From positions 26,952,869-27,016,868 of the forward strand of contig CM023533.1 of assembly GCA_013350335.1 (NCBI GenBank): 64,000 bases of DNA, in the 5' to 3' direction. Made by a program: the position numbers and the translations under genes. Positions 1 to 10,600 of the stretch are shown one piece after another. The DNA is from Chimonanthus salicifolius. Its lineage: Eukaryota > Streptophyta > Magnoliopsida > Laurales > Calycanthaceae. The notes beneath the pieces are model-generated. The model was not told the DNA's origin, ran no database searches, and saw only the letters and a list, made by a program, of their open reading frames with translations. Numbering within the stretch: position 1 is the stretch's first letter; the number at the start of each line of letters is the position of its first letter.

Positions 1-268
1 TATTCAGATATTCGATAAATATCTCATCACTTTGCAACAGCTAGAATTACCCAGATATGTCTGAACCACGATGCAAAACATCGAATCCACGTCGTATCTC
101 ACATCGATCATAAATCTAAATAAAATAAAATTGAATTATGATTCAACTTGGGTTTCTCAAAGTGGTCAATGAATTATCATTTATGAACACCAGCGTGAGG
201 AAGAAAATAGGTAGAGGGGAAAAAAAAAGGAGATTACGGGAATGCAAAGCGGAGAAGAAAGGGAATAC

Positions 269-409
269 CTGCTTTTCAGAACGAATGAGGCATTTGCGGA
301 CGATTTCCCCCTCGAGAGCCCTCCTCTCTTTCAAGGTTAGGTATTCGTAGTACTGGGCCAGTCGGGTCTGCCCTTGCTTGTTCACCATCAGTATGAATCG
401 GATTCCCAT
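269..409 (-). CDS. AP4S: AP-4 adaptor complex subunit sigma, first coding exon (partial gene)
   Basis: This exon encodes the N-terminal 47 residues of a small adaptin (sigma) chain, beginning MGIRFILMVNKQGQTRLAQ and continuing through a YYEYLTL segment to an ALEGEIVRKC stretch. That is the start of the longin-fold sigma subunit of the AP-4 coat adaptor, which helps sort cargo at the trans-Golgi network. The wording 'MVNKQGQTRLAQYYEYL' is closer to AP-4 than to AP-1 or AP-2 sigma. The ATG is at 409. The exon ends at 269 in CAG followed by a GTATTC donor, and contains exactly 47 codons, so the intron is in phase 0. The remaining exons (a sigma chain is about 140 residues) must lie left of the window; bases 1-268 look like intron and I see no second exon there. 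Family assignment is from remembered family sequence, not a search. Confidence 0.88.
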
Positions 410-700
410 TCTCTCTCTCCCTCAACTCGAAAGCAGAAACCCCTCTATATATTTTGCTCTGTCTCTCCCTCTCTCTCTCTCAACTCGAAAGCAGAAACCT
501 CTGTATATACTCTGCTGTCTCTCCTTCTCTCCCTCTATCCTCCAACTCAAAAGCAGAAACCTCTGTATATATTCTGCTCTCTCCTTCTCAACTCGAAAGC
601 AGAAACCTCTGTATATATGCTGCTCTCTCTCACTCTTGCTACAGAAAACGTGGCCGACTTCCACACCCCGAGCTTTTTCTCCTGAGAACTCGCCTGTAGC
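410..700 (-). promoter_or_regulatory. Putative core promoter / 5' leader of AP4S
   Basis: This is the region immediately upstream of the AP4S ATG. It is CT-rich on the plus strand (GA-rich in gene orientation). Each copy of the tandem repeat listed separately carries a TATATA-type core followed by GAGG and a TTTCTGCTTTCGAGTTG segment. One or more of these could act as a TATA box with GAGA-type elements. This is an inference from position and composition only; no transcription start is known. Confidence 0.35.
423..640. repeat. Fourfold tandem repeat (46-62 bp units) upstream of AP4S
   Basis: Units begin CAACTCGAAAGCAGAAAC (third copy CAACTCAAAAGC) at about 423, 481, 543 and 589, so spacing is 58, 62 and 46 bp. 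Each copy contains CTCTRTATATA followed by a variable CT microsatellite. The length differences come mainly from the CT run. Several open frames cross this interval, but they only reflect the repeat. Confidence 0.9.
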
Positions 701-1602
701 TTGGTCTTTTTATTTTGTAACTAGGTCAATAAATTGCCTTTCATATAATCAATAATTTTAAAGACAGAGAATACTTAATAGCCAGTCTTTATTAAATAAT
801 TTTAGGATAAAGTGAACAATTCTCCCAGTAACACAATATTTGAGAATAAATTATTAATTTATATTTTTTGGTCTAATAATATTTTGAAATTATACTCATC
901 GTGATTTTTATTTCACCTTTTTTTAATTGTTCTATTTTATGTCTCATCATTTTTCTATTCATACTTCCATTATTGTAAACCACATCAAATCAATTGGGTG
1001 TCTTTAGATTTTTGTTAATTGAATTATAAATCTGCATTTTATAGACCAACAAACGTGTATCTTTGTTAGATTATATGATTATACTTGGTAGTTTAATTGT
1101 ATAATTGTATGAAGTCCTTTGACACTTCTCTTTATATTTATTGGCCTTAGACATTTGCTAAATATTCTAAATTTTTATTTATAATTATAACATCATAAAT
1201 ATCACGAATTAGCCATGTTGATTTCCGACACCCGTCATTTAAGAATGATGAATTTTGGCCTTTTTAATTGTTTGTTTCTTTTAAGAAAATGTATGAGTCA
1301 TTGATATTAATAACTACAGTAGTCCGATTAGTTATAAATTAGTTTGAGACAAATTTTGAAGTTACTTTGAAATGTAAATCTTTGAAGATGTAGCATCAAA
1401 GTAAGGTTCAAAGTGAGGTCTTGACAAAGGTTTTGTGAACTTCCTCCAAATACATTTACACTACTTTCTTACTATTGTTTTCAAGGGATTTATTATTTGA
1501 TACTATGTCCTATTTTAGTTGTCTAATTAAAATATTTGTATTTTTCAACGAACTCTCTATATAAGATTAGTATTCCATATAATTTCATCCATTTTCAACA
1601 CA
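700..1602. other. Gene-free AT-rich intergenic sequence
   Basis: No coding exon, RNA gene or recognisable transposon is visible. The sequence is AT-rich with short homopolymer runs and only short chance open frames. Confidence 0.6.
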
Positions 1603-1610
1603 CTTTAAAC

Positions 1611-2016
1611 CAGGGGTTAAAAAAATGCCCCGGCCGATATTTCGGCCGATATGCATATCGGCCGATAATTTTCTCTCTCCTCCGATACCGATATTTTTCT
1701 CTCCTCCGATACCGGACCGTGAAAAAACCGCTAAAAAACCGTGCAGAACCGTTAAAAACCGCCAAAAACCCAGTGAAAGCCGTATCGGAAAAACCGCCAA
1801 AAATTGTTAAAAACCGTGAAAAACCGTATCGGTGTTTTTTTTTAAAAATAAATTTTAAATACCGATATTTATAAATATCGGCCGATATTGTGACCGATAT
1901 TTCGGACCGAATATCGGCCATATCGGTATGTACAGGCCGATACGATATCGTTCAGTATTAAAATACCGATACATATCAGCCGATACAATATGTATCGGCC
2001 GATATTTCGACCTTAG
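1611..2016. mobile_element. hAT-type MITE with ATATCGGCCGATAT palindromes (copy 1)
   Basis: The 406-bp element is flanked by an exact 8-bp target duplication, CTTTAAAC, at 1603-1610 and 2017-2024. Its left end is CAGGGGTTAAAA and its right end, read inward on the other strand, is CTAAGGTCGAAA, a weak terminal inverted repeat. The interior is full of ATCGGCCGAT palindromes and repeated AAAAACCG words (1720-1830). An 8-bp duplication with CA-GGG-like ends is typical of hAT elements. No transposase is encoded. Open frames across it (for example 1536-1874) are products of the repeats. Confidence 0.8.
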
Positions 2017-2104
2017 CTTTAAACTACTCGAATATAAATGAGACAATCTATTTTGGGACAATTATAAAATTCAAATAGGACAACTAATTTGAGAGAGAGG
2101 GAGC

Positions 2105-2177
2105 ACGCGCGCGCGCGCATACACACACATATATATAATATAAAACTTCACACACATATATATATAATATAAAAATT

Positions 2178-2232
<55 letters not shown>

Positions 2233-2245
2233 ATATAAAAATTCT
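2105..2245. repeat. Compound alternating microsatellite (CG)n-(CA)n-(TA)n
   Basis: A (CG)n run near 2106-2119 passes into CA and TA runs, then a long (CA)n at about 2176-2199 and (TA)n at about 2200-2225. The word ATATATAATATAAAA recurs three times, which points to tandem duplication of part of the tract. Nearly the whole stretch alternates purine and pyrimidine. Confidence 0.9.
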
Positions 2246-2249
2246 CACA

Positions 2250-3690
2250 TCTTAGTTATCTTAACTTTGTGAAATTTTATCTTCTCTTGATTTATTTCTC
2301 AACCTTGTGGGGATTTTTTGAGATTTTTTTAATTATAAACCAATGATATATTTCAAACTCATCCCACTCTCATGATGTTGTCTTTTTTTTTTCACGATGA
2401 CTAAAGTAATCAAGTTTCTTAAAGTATGTGACTAATCTCTGAGATATGTACAAGCCTCTCTACTTAAAAGCACAGGAGAATTTTATTTGAAATCAAAGTT
2501 GATAAGGTTCCTAACAAACACTCCAACCACTAATAAAAATATGTTTAATATTTAAATCAAAATCTAAACAGTAAATTCAACGTAGATTAGATACACATTT
2601 AACAGATAAACATTTATTAAGCCTTTAGTCTCAAGGCTATATGTAAATAACAATATGTAATGATAGCATTGTGTGTCATTTTTTATAATATACAAAATCC
2701 TTAGACTTGTAATGTTGTAAGGAAATAAAGTGTTTGATAAATAAAAGATGACAAATAAATAAGACTCAAGAGATTCATATTTTACATAAAATGAGTGGAA
2801 AATCTTTAAAATTATAATTAAAATAGCTATATCAGAAAGGCATTAAAATTTTAATAGAAGACAAAAATTTAAAATATCATTTAGTGTGATTCGATCTTGT
2901 TACCCGAATATTAAATACAATCGTAACAAAATATAGATATTCTAAATAAAATGTATAATGAGAAAATGAAGACCATTAAAATGTAGAAAAGTGAGATAAG
3001 AAAAAAAAAACAAGTTAGATTATTGAATCGCCATTATAATTTGTAACGACAGATAATTAAAAGATAATCTAATTAATTAAAAAAAGGTAATTAATGAATT
3101 GCTCATTTATCAGGACTATCATTGGATCAGACCTAAATATTCGTTAACTTATTTCACGCACTTTCAAGGAATGTTTTCATTTTCAACTTCATGAAAAGTT
3201 TTTTTTAAAAAAAAATGAGAGTTCTTAATTTTTTTTTAAAGAATTTCAATTTTATGAAATGAGAAAGAATTTAATGAAGAAAAGAGATAAAATTTTCTCT
3301 TTTGATCAGACAATAAGTCATTTAGTTTTTATGGAATTATATTTTGTATACAAAAATGTATTTTTATAGTCCAATATAATATCGAAATTTATAATATATG
3401 TTAAGCAATATGGATGGAATCAAAGCATAATTTTTTTTATAAAATTATTATTTTTAAATAAATTAGCAAACGACCCTTAAGTTCATCAAAATTAACACCG
3501 CTAAAAAATGTCTCTCTTTATTTTTAAATTGAATTTTACTTTTAAAATACATACGACACAGTAGTAAAATTCACGAGTTACAAGTTAAATGAAAATCCTT
3601 TATTTTATTGCTAGAATGCAACACTACTAAAATATGTAAAGCATAATTAGTAGGTTTTAATTTAAATAAAAAAGCCCTCCAATTTTAACT
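2250..3690. other. Gene-free AT-rich intergenic sequence with one dispersed repeat copy
   Basis: No gene is visible. The part around 2946-3075 recurs at about 6496-6620, differing by scattered substitutions and small indels. The rest is AT-rich with poly-A and poly-T runs. Confidence 0.6.
2946..3075 (+). repeat. Dispersed direct repeat, copy 1 (partner at about 6496-6620)
   Basis: Both copies run from AATAAAATGTATAATGAGAA through ACAAGTTAGATTATTGAATC to GATAATTAAAAGATAA, in the same orientation about 3.55 kb apart. They differ by substitutions and small indels. It may be an old segmental duplication or two copies of an unclassified element. Confidence 0.75.
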
Positions 3691-3698
3691 ATTTAGGA

Positions 3699-3950
3699 CA
3701 TGGGTTTAAATATCGGCCGATACGTATCGTATCGGCCGATATATATCGGTTTTGGAGATGTAAATATCGGCCGATACGTATCGTATCGGCCGATATTCAC
3801 CGTATCGGTTTTGATATCGGCCGATATCAAAATATCGGCTGATATTTAAAAAAACGAAAAAGAAAGAGAAAAATATCGGCCGATATATCGGCCGATAACG
3901 ATATATCGGTCGACATATCGTATCGGCCGATACCGATTTTTAAACCCCTG
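3699..3950. mobile_element. hAT-type MITE with ATATCGGCCGATAT palindromes (copy 2)
   Basis: This 252-bp element has an exact 8-bp target duplication, ATTTAGGA, at 3691-3698 and 3951-3958. The left end is CATGGGTTTAAATATCGG and the right end, on the complementary strand, is CAGGGGTTTAAAAATCGG, a clear terminal inverted repeat. The interior is largely TATCGGCCGATA palindromes. It is the same family as the element at 1611-2016, shorter and with better preserved ends. Confidence 0.88.
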
Positions 3951-4255
3951 ATTTAGGAAACTCCAACGTTATCAACTAGGCAGTAGGTTGTATTCTATCG
4001 TTTTCGTCTCTTCTACATGTTTGTAAATTTTTGGAAAGAAATATCATATTTATCTTCAAATTATATTTTTTTATGTTTATAAAAATACAAGAAGTCATAA
4101 TTAAATAATTTTTAAAATATCAATTAAGTAATTTGACATATTAATATGTATTAAAAATATCATTTTAAGATAATTTAACGTACTTTTATAAGTTGAGTAC
4201 ATTGAGTAGATACTTAATTTCAACTGATTAAAGTGGATGCCTCTCAAAAATACCA

Positions 4256-4355
4256 AGTGTAGTTCAACCGGTTGTAACTTTCGATCCCGATAGTCTAACC
4301 GTAGGGATTTTAAACTAGGTATCTCACCAGTTTCTCATGTAAATTAAAAAAAAAT
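4256..4355 (+). mobile_element. tRNA-derived SINE-like fragment
   Basis: A box A-like TGTAGTTCAACCGGTTG is followed by a box B-like CTTTCGATCCCG. About 70 bp later comes an A-rich tail (TTAAAAAAAAATAAAG). This is the polymerase III promoter layout of a tRNA-derived SINE. No convincing target duplication was found. Confidence 0.5.
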
Positions 4356-4511
4356 AAAGTAGTACAAAGTACAAACCAAAGAAGATGGGGGAGAAGCAAA
4401 AAAGCTGAAAAGGCTAGCCAAACACCGTAAAGACTCAAATCAGCCTTAAGATTGGGTGAAAACAAAAAATTGAACAAAACAAAACCAGCATACAAACATC
4501 TAACCATAGGT

Positions 4512-5560
4512 CTATCCAAGGGACCAACCGCCGTAATTATCGGTGGCTTCACACGTAGCTCTCACCATGAGAGTGCACATTGCAGTGAAATTTGCAAGGG
4601 ATTCTCCAGTTTTTCTTATGGTCGTGAACATGTTCGGATAACTTTTTGAGTTTGTAGGTTGGATAACTACTTGGTATATTGAATAACCCTCTAATATTTT
4701 TTCATCAATCTCATTTTTTATCATAACCACTTTGTTCTCAACAAGAATAATTCCGTGCTTGACGATTTTATCAGCCACATTGTTTTAAGTATTTACGATG
4801 TTCATCTTTAGTCTTGGAAAAGATTAAAATATCATCCACGTACACAGAACAGTATTAACTACATATTTCGTCTATTAGTCTTTCAAAGAAATTTGGAGCA
4901 TTTTTTTAGTCCAATGAATGCCACTCGTACTATTTTTGGGGCATGCTGAATGACGTCCAAGGTATGGAAGATTCTTCCATCATGAGTTGCCATTAACCGC
5001 CTTAGCAATCGAATTTTGAGAACCAGGAACAGTTCTTAATTATGGATATGAGCATTACTCTTTTATAATTCATAACCATTCGAGCTTTTCGTCTTTTGTT
5101 TTCAGCATGATTTCTAACAAGAAAGCAGGGTTAGAATGAGGGCTTTTGCTCTTTCAAATAAAATTGAGATGAAGTTCTTTGATCTGCTTATTGAATTCCT
5201 TTCAATCCTCTTCATTGTAGGGGATAGGGTTCACTCTAATTTTTAGATCAGGGTTAATCATATGCAATGAGCATTTTGCCCTATCTTTTTCCCATAACGA
5301 CAAGGGATTACTGATAATGTTTTTACAGAGTTTTGACGTAATTTCATTACGTGTGATCTGAGCAGTGCTGGTTTGTCTTGTTCCTTTTTCTCTCTAGTCT
5401 CACCACGGTTCGTAGTAAGCCATCGCAAGCAATACCGAAAGCTTGCTTCTTCCTTTGGACGAAATCTCTGCGTCTTTATGCAAGCTTATGTATTGCTCTT
5501 TGCATGAATGGTGCGTAACCTAACAAAAAGTTGTTTCCCAACAAGTTATCACAGCCGTAC
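4512..5560 (-). mobile_element. Decayed endogenous caulimovirid (pararetrovirus) protease-reverse transcriptase fragment
   Basis: On the minus strand, in caulimovirid order, there is the tail of an aspartic-protease region (about 5545-5480, GNNFLLGYAPFMQR), then an N-terminal RT region (about 5330-5080, with a SPHSNPAFL segment), then the RT catalytic box V-Y-V-D-D at about 4846-4831, then a C-terminal RT piece (about 4780-4560, containing KHGIILVENK). Several stops and frameshifts separate the pieces, so it cannot be expressed as one protein. Gene order and RT wording resemble endogenous plant pararetroviruses better than Ty1 or Ty3 elements. It is a dead genomic fossil; the genus is not determined. 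Confidence 0.7.
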
Positions 5561-5599
5561 TTCAATTTCAATATTTGTACCGATTGTATCTAATACAAT

Positions 5600-6490
5600 A
5601 CAACTACAATCCGCTAATTGTCCTACAATAGGTACATTAGCTTTTTTCTAAAAATGTTTTAGTAAGGCTTTAGAAAAAAAAAACTAATACAACCTATACG
5701 CATTATATCAGTTGAACTAGTGACTATCGACCAATGCACATCTAAATTTTTTTCTTTTAAATAAGAGAGATATCGGCGAATATCTCAACCAATATCCACG
5801 ATACTGATAACCCAAATTCCCATTGCAACCCCCCACGTTGTGTAAAGGCAAGGCTAAACAGATACCATATGCAATTTCCAAACAGATTTCATGTTAAAGT
5901 TGGGTCTAAATCTTCAATTCAAAATGGTCTGAAAACTAGTTTTAAATAAGTATAATCCTACAATAACGCAGGGATCAATCCTCTAAAATCAATCACCAAC
6001 TGCGTTAAAAATACACAGAAAATCCATTTTTCAGTTTCCAACAAGTTTTAAAAATCTGAACAAATTTCAAATTAAAATTCAGTTTCAAATAAATTTATCA
6101 AACTGTTTTCATATTATATCAGTTTGAGAAAACACTGCTTTAAAATTCCACAAATACTATTCAGATTCAATGTGCTACTGAATTTTCAATGATTTTTCCA
6201 TTGGAAAATAAACAATAAAATACCACAATAACTATTCAGATTCAACATGCTATTGGAAAATAAACGATACTATTTTTTAAATTCATAATTCTGGATTCTA
6301 AATCTGCATAATAACATATTTTATATATATAGGAAAAGAAAAGAAAAACAGTAATAAACTAAGTGAGTCAAATAATTCGCAATTAAAACAACTTAAAGTT
6401 TGATATAAACAAAACTTACTACCAGCATACCACCGTTTGTAACCGTCCTATTCAATTAGGATAACACCCTTAATTCATTTACAATAGATC
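5600..6490. other. Gene-free AT-rich intergenic sequence
   Basis: No exon or intact element is recognised. A short degenerate TATCGGCGAATATC stretch at 5771-5815 may be a remnant of the palindrome-rich MITE family. Direct words such as CAAATACTATTCAGATTCAA occur twice between 6150 and 6250. Confidence 0.5.
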
Positions 6491-6495
6491 CGTCA

Positions 6496-6620
6496 ATAAA
6501 ATGTATAATGAGAAAATGAAGACTATTAAAATGTATAAAAGTGAGACAAAGAAAAACAAGTTAGATTATTGAATCTGTCATTTTAATTTATAACTACGGA
6601 TAATTAAAAGATAAAACTAA
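6496..6620 (+). repeat. Dispersed direct repeat, copy 2 (partner at about 2946-3075)
   Basis: Same sequence and orientation as the copy at 2946-3075, beginning AATAAAATGTATAATGAGAA. It lies about 350 bp upstream of the RADA start region. Confidence 0.75.
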
Positions 6621-6945
6621 TTGCATTGTAACCTAATTTAAACTGATTAAAGTATCATTTCTATTAAAAATACGAAAGAAAGAGTATTAAAATTCAATGC
6701 TCGAGTGTAGCACTGTAACCTAGATCAAGTTCAAATTTCTACCCTTTTATGTATTTATTTCAAATTAATTTAATTGAAAACGTTTTTTTTTGGATCAAGC
6801 AACGTCTGCAAAACGATAGCCGGAAAACTCGTCCATCAGTCCCTATCGCCAAGCATGAAATAAACACACCAAAATTTCGAACTCCCGCGGGTTCTGTTCT
6901 TTCAAGTTCAACCCCCCTTTTTTTCTCAATCCGAAACCATAATTT

Positions 6946-7179
6946 ATGTTAGGAAAATTCCATTTGATGCAAAAGCCATATTCTGAGATGCCGTCCCTGC
7001 GCAATCTCTTCCAGAGAAACCTCCTCTTCGTCACAAAAACAAAGCTCTTCTACAGTCCCCATTCTGTCTCTTCAAAACCCTTCTCCAAATGTCATTACCT
7101 CAGCTCCTTCCATCCGTCAATTCGAAGATCCATCCATTCATCAAATCTTAGCTACTCAGATGTCCGGTTTGTCTACTGA
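6946..7179 (+). CDS. Out-of-frame transit-peptide-like segment of RADA (frameshifted 5' coding part or uORF)
   Basis: The frame opening with ATGs at 6946, 6967 and 6988 encodes a typical organelle presequence: MPSLRNLFQRNLLFV, then a stretch rich in Ser, Arg and Lys with almost no acidic residues, ending [12 protein letters not shown] and a TGA at 7177-7179. The RADA frame that continues (DPITDSL...) is offset by one base and overlaps its end, and has no ATG before 7160. The simplest reading is a one-base indel near 7172-7180 that split an ancestral presequence from the mature protein. As written, this segment would act as a 77-codon upstream ORF overlapping the ATG at 7160. A sequencing or assembly error gives the same picture. 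Confidence 0.6.
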   Translation: MLGKFHLMQKPYSEMPSLRNLFQRNLLFVTKTKLFYSPHSVSSKPFSKCHYLSSFHPSIRRSIHSSNLSYSDVRFVY

Positions 7180-7629
7180 TCCTATCACCGACAGCTTGGT
7201 GTCGTCCACAACGGATTCCAAGGAAGAAGAACCAAGCAATGGCGAGTCAGATGAATCTTCCCAGGAGAGAGATGAAATGCCCAAAAGTTGGTCTGCTCCC
7301 AGGTCTAGAGTAGAAAAATATGTGCCCCAAAGAGTTGCTGGAGGTGCAGGTTCTGTGCTAAAGAAGAAGTCGGGGAAGAAGATTAGCTGGGTGTGTGTGG
7401 ATTGCGGGGAATCATACTCTCAGTGGTGGGGCACTTGCCGGTCTTGCAATGCTGTTGGTACTTTAAAGGAGTTTAGAGAGTCAGATAAGGTGGGGAATAA
7501 GACGAGGGGATTTGATGCTTCTGGAAATGCAGACCGTTCGTGGTTGTCACAACATTCGCTGAAGATGTATCCAAGGAGATTGACGGATGTGAATAAAGGC
7601 GTCAACCCATTGGAATGGAGAATTCCACT
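7160..7629 (+). CDS. RADA: RADA exon 1: acidic linker and C4 zinc finger
   Basis: The first part (about residues 20-40) is acidic and Ser/Glu-rich, as expected after a cleaved presequence. The zinc finger follows (WVCVDCG ... CRSC). The exon ends RIP + CT before the donor GTAAGT at 7630; the split Leu codon is completed by the first base of exon 2 at 10927. Confidence 0.9.
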
Positions 7630-10600
7630 GTAAGTTTTCAATTTCGAAGCAAGGCAGTTTCATTATTGAGAGGTGATTGAGTCCAACTAGTTGGTAGACG
7701 CTTATCATTGCAACCTGTAAAGGTTGCAGGTTCGAGTTATGAGAGTGCCAAGATGGGATAACTGGCTTTCACAAGGACGATGATAAATGATTGAATGCAA
7801 CTGATTGCATTATACCTGTAGTATTCCTGCCTCACATGGGCCTTTAAGGAACCTACATGCATATCCGATGCTGGATAGGAAATATCAACTTTTGATTCAC
7901 ACGACACACATTTCTAGTTAATTTTACGATCATAAAAGCATCAGACGAGTGCAAATAATTCAAACAGTTGGCAGAAATATCCTGCCTTTATTTGAGGACT
8001 TCATAATACAGTTTTTTTCATCAAATCAAGTTGTTTTTTTTTCTCCTTTTTCTTTCCTTCTACTCCTTTTTTCCCTGGGCCATCGAACAATCTACACAAT
8101 CCCTTCTTCTTAAATGATTTAACATGGTTGTAAGTGGTTTAAACGAACCCACAAGGTGATTTAGGTAACACTTGTAGCTCAACTGGTTGGCCTAGATCAT
8201 TTCTCTGATATTCAACTTGGAAAGTTAGATTTGGTTCAAATATTTATCTTTCCAAACATTGAGCTTTCCATGGTATAGATTTTGGAGATTGAAATTCCAA
8301 TCTTTGAAAATTGCCAGAGATTTGGTAATATCAAACACAGTTACAACTGAAACAAAACCACCAAAAATCTTTCTAAGAGTGTCTGGAAAGTAATTGAACT
8401 ACTAAATTATTTGAAAAAAGCTCAAATCCATATTTTTTTTTTTGCGTGCAGCATAAGAAGGCGTCTGGATCAATCTAGAGGGCATCAATATGGTTAAAAA
8501 TTATTCACAATAGCATTAAAATCCCTTTGACGATGATTTAATTAATTTCTGTTATTATTATTTTTGAAAGTTTTAGTCGTCTTTCCTCCTCTTTCTTAAA
8601 TGTTTAAACCCACCTTTAATTTAGGGGAGAGACAACCTACCTTTTATTGTATTTTGGCTGCCATCACTAGGTTGGCTTAATTGTATTTTAGCTTCCATCA
8701 CTAGACTATCTTCAAATTACTCCAGTTGGATTGGACTTCACCATGGATCAACCTTAAGCCCACATTTTTTTTTGAAAGATAACCTTAAGCCCGTATTTTT
8801 TTTTGTAAGATAACCTTAAGCCCATATTTATTTGTATTAGCAGTGAACTACTTACCATTAGATATATATGATGAAGTGCTATGATGTATGCTATTTGCAA
8901 ATGGCATAGAGCTAATTGGTGAAACACAACATCAATTAAGTTGGAAAGTGGAATTATGGAGTAAGGCCTCAGAGATGAATAATTTTACAATCACTAGAGC
9001 AAAGATATGTGGAGTGTAATTAAAAAAAAGATATGTGGAGTGTAACCTTAGTAGTTCGGAAAACATGGGATAGGAATCAATTTAAATTGGGAATGAATTG
9101 TTATTTTTTTTTTTTGAAATAGTAACTGAATTAATATAAAATAAAAGGGACTAGAGATGCGACAATAACTAAACAAGGCAAAGGAAAAAAAACAAAGAGC
9201 CCCTCATCCCCATACACCCACAAATTCAAACATTCAAAATAGAGAAACTTGCATACACAAACTAGCTAGAAACTAAGATAGCCCAATGCACTCTTTCTAA
9301 GCACGAAAAATGTCCAACAATTGAGAAATGCTGGAAATCCGCAAGAGAAGAAGCCCAAGAAGCACATTTGGCCATATTGAATTGGTATTGTGATGTGATA
9401 GATTTAGTTTTGAGGTGTAGCTGTTGAGCCCAATGGAGGAGATATGAATATAGCCAATATAATGGGAGTGGAGTGGGCTAAATGTAGGCGACCTATCGAA
9501 GTGCCATGTAAAAATAGAGTGCTAGGTAGGTCAAAGGGGAGGTTTTATAAAATGACCGTTAGGTCAAAACTGCTTTATGGTGTGTCTTGGCAATAGATAA
9601 AAGCCAAGTAGACAATGCACTGATAACAAAGATGTGTATTTTAGATGGATGAGCAGAGAAAAATTAAAAGATAAAGTTCGGAACCAATACATTAATGAAA
9701 CATTGTAGTCTTAATAGATGGGAAAATGAGGGAAAGCTATTTAACGTGATTTTTGTATGATTAGAGGAGACCAAAATGCACCAGTGCAAAAATAAATAAA
9801 TTTGAAAGGATGCAACTAGAGGGAACAAGAAAGAGAGGAACTTTAAAAACATGGATTGAAGGGGTAAAGAAGGATATGACTGGATTTTAGGGTAACAAAG
9901 GATATGGTTTTGATAGGATCTGATTTAATAGAACACCTTAGAAAGCATACCCTAGATAGATGGGATTAAAGGCTTTGATGATGATGGTGGTGGTGCCGTT
10001 TTTGCTTCTTTCAATAATTTTATTGTGAACTTAAGAGAGAAGGTACCTTTAATCATTATTGTTTTCACTTTTAATGAGCATCATTGGATGATGCTGTCAT
10101 TTCTCATCTTTTGTTTGACATGCACTCCAGTTTGGCTAGTCATTCCCATGTGTGTATGGCTCTTGTCAAGGGATTATTGTGCATGCCAAGTGTCAATAGC
10201 TCTATATGAAAGAACAGATGAAACCATCTACAAATGATAGAAAATGTTCTCAAGAAGCTAGTGGTTTACCTCTTCATATTTGGTTGATGGTTGTTCAATT
10301 GTGCTCTTCCGTACCAAAACAGCCCACATGTTCAGACCACCATATGAATTGTGGATTCATCATTCATTCCCATGTCCAACTTAGCATACCCTACCTCCTT
10401 GCAATTGTGTCAGCCTCAAATATTTTGTTTAGTGGCCTCACGAATTTGCAATGCGGGATTATAAGGCTACCAATACTTGTGCCTGAAATTTCCTCTACAT
10501 GTTACTTATGTGTTTTTCATGGGCTCAAGTCGCACTCTAAGAATACTGTGTCTATCAACAATTGTAGACTATGATGCCCAAACACGGCATAGGCATGCCA

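Noticed and set aside
374..755. Overlapping open frames rich in Ser and Leu
   Set aside because: They translate the fourfold tandem repeat and CT microsatellite in several frames; no domain and no splice context. The region is the 5' side of AP4S on the other strand.
1536..2061. Arg/Tyr-rich open frames on both strands
   Set aside because: They are translations of the ATATCGGCCGATAT and AAAAACCG repeats inside a MITE bounded by an 8-bp target duplication.
4310..4552. 80-codon hydrophobic minus-strand frame next to the viral relic
   Set aside because: It does not align with any pararetroviral domain I know and lies beyond the readable RT remnant; treated as chance.
7677..7760. Possible tRNA gene from box A and box B matches
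   Set aside because: No cloverleaf with a proper anticodon arm or acceptor stem; the downstream tail and related copies show it is a SINE. The same applies to the elements at 11325, 14325, 20008 and 43112.
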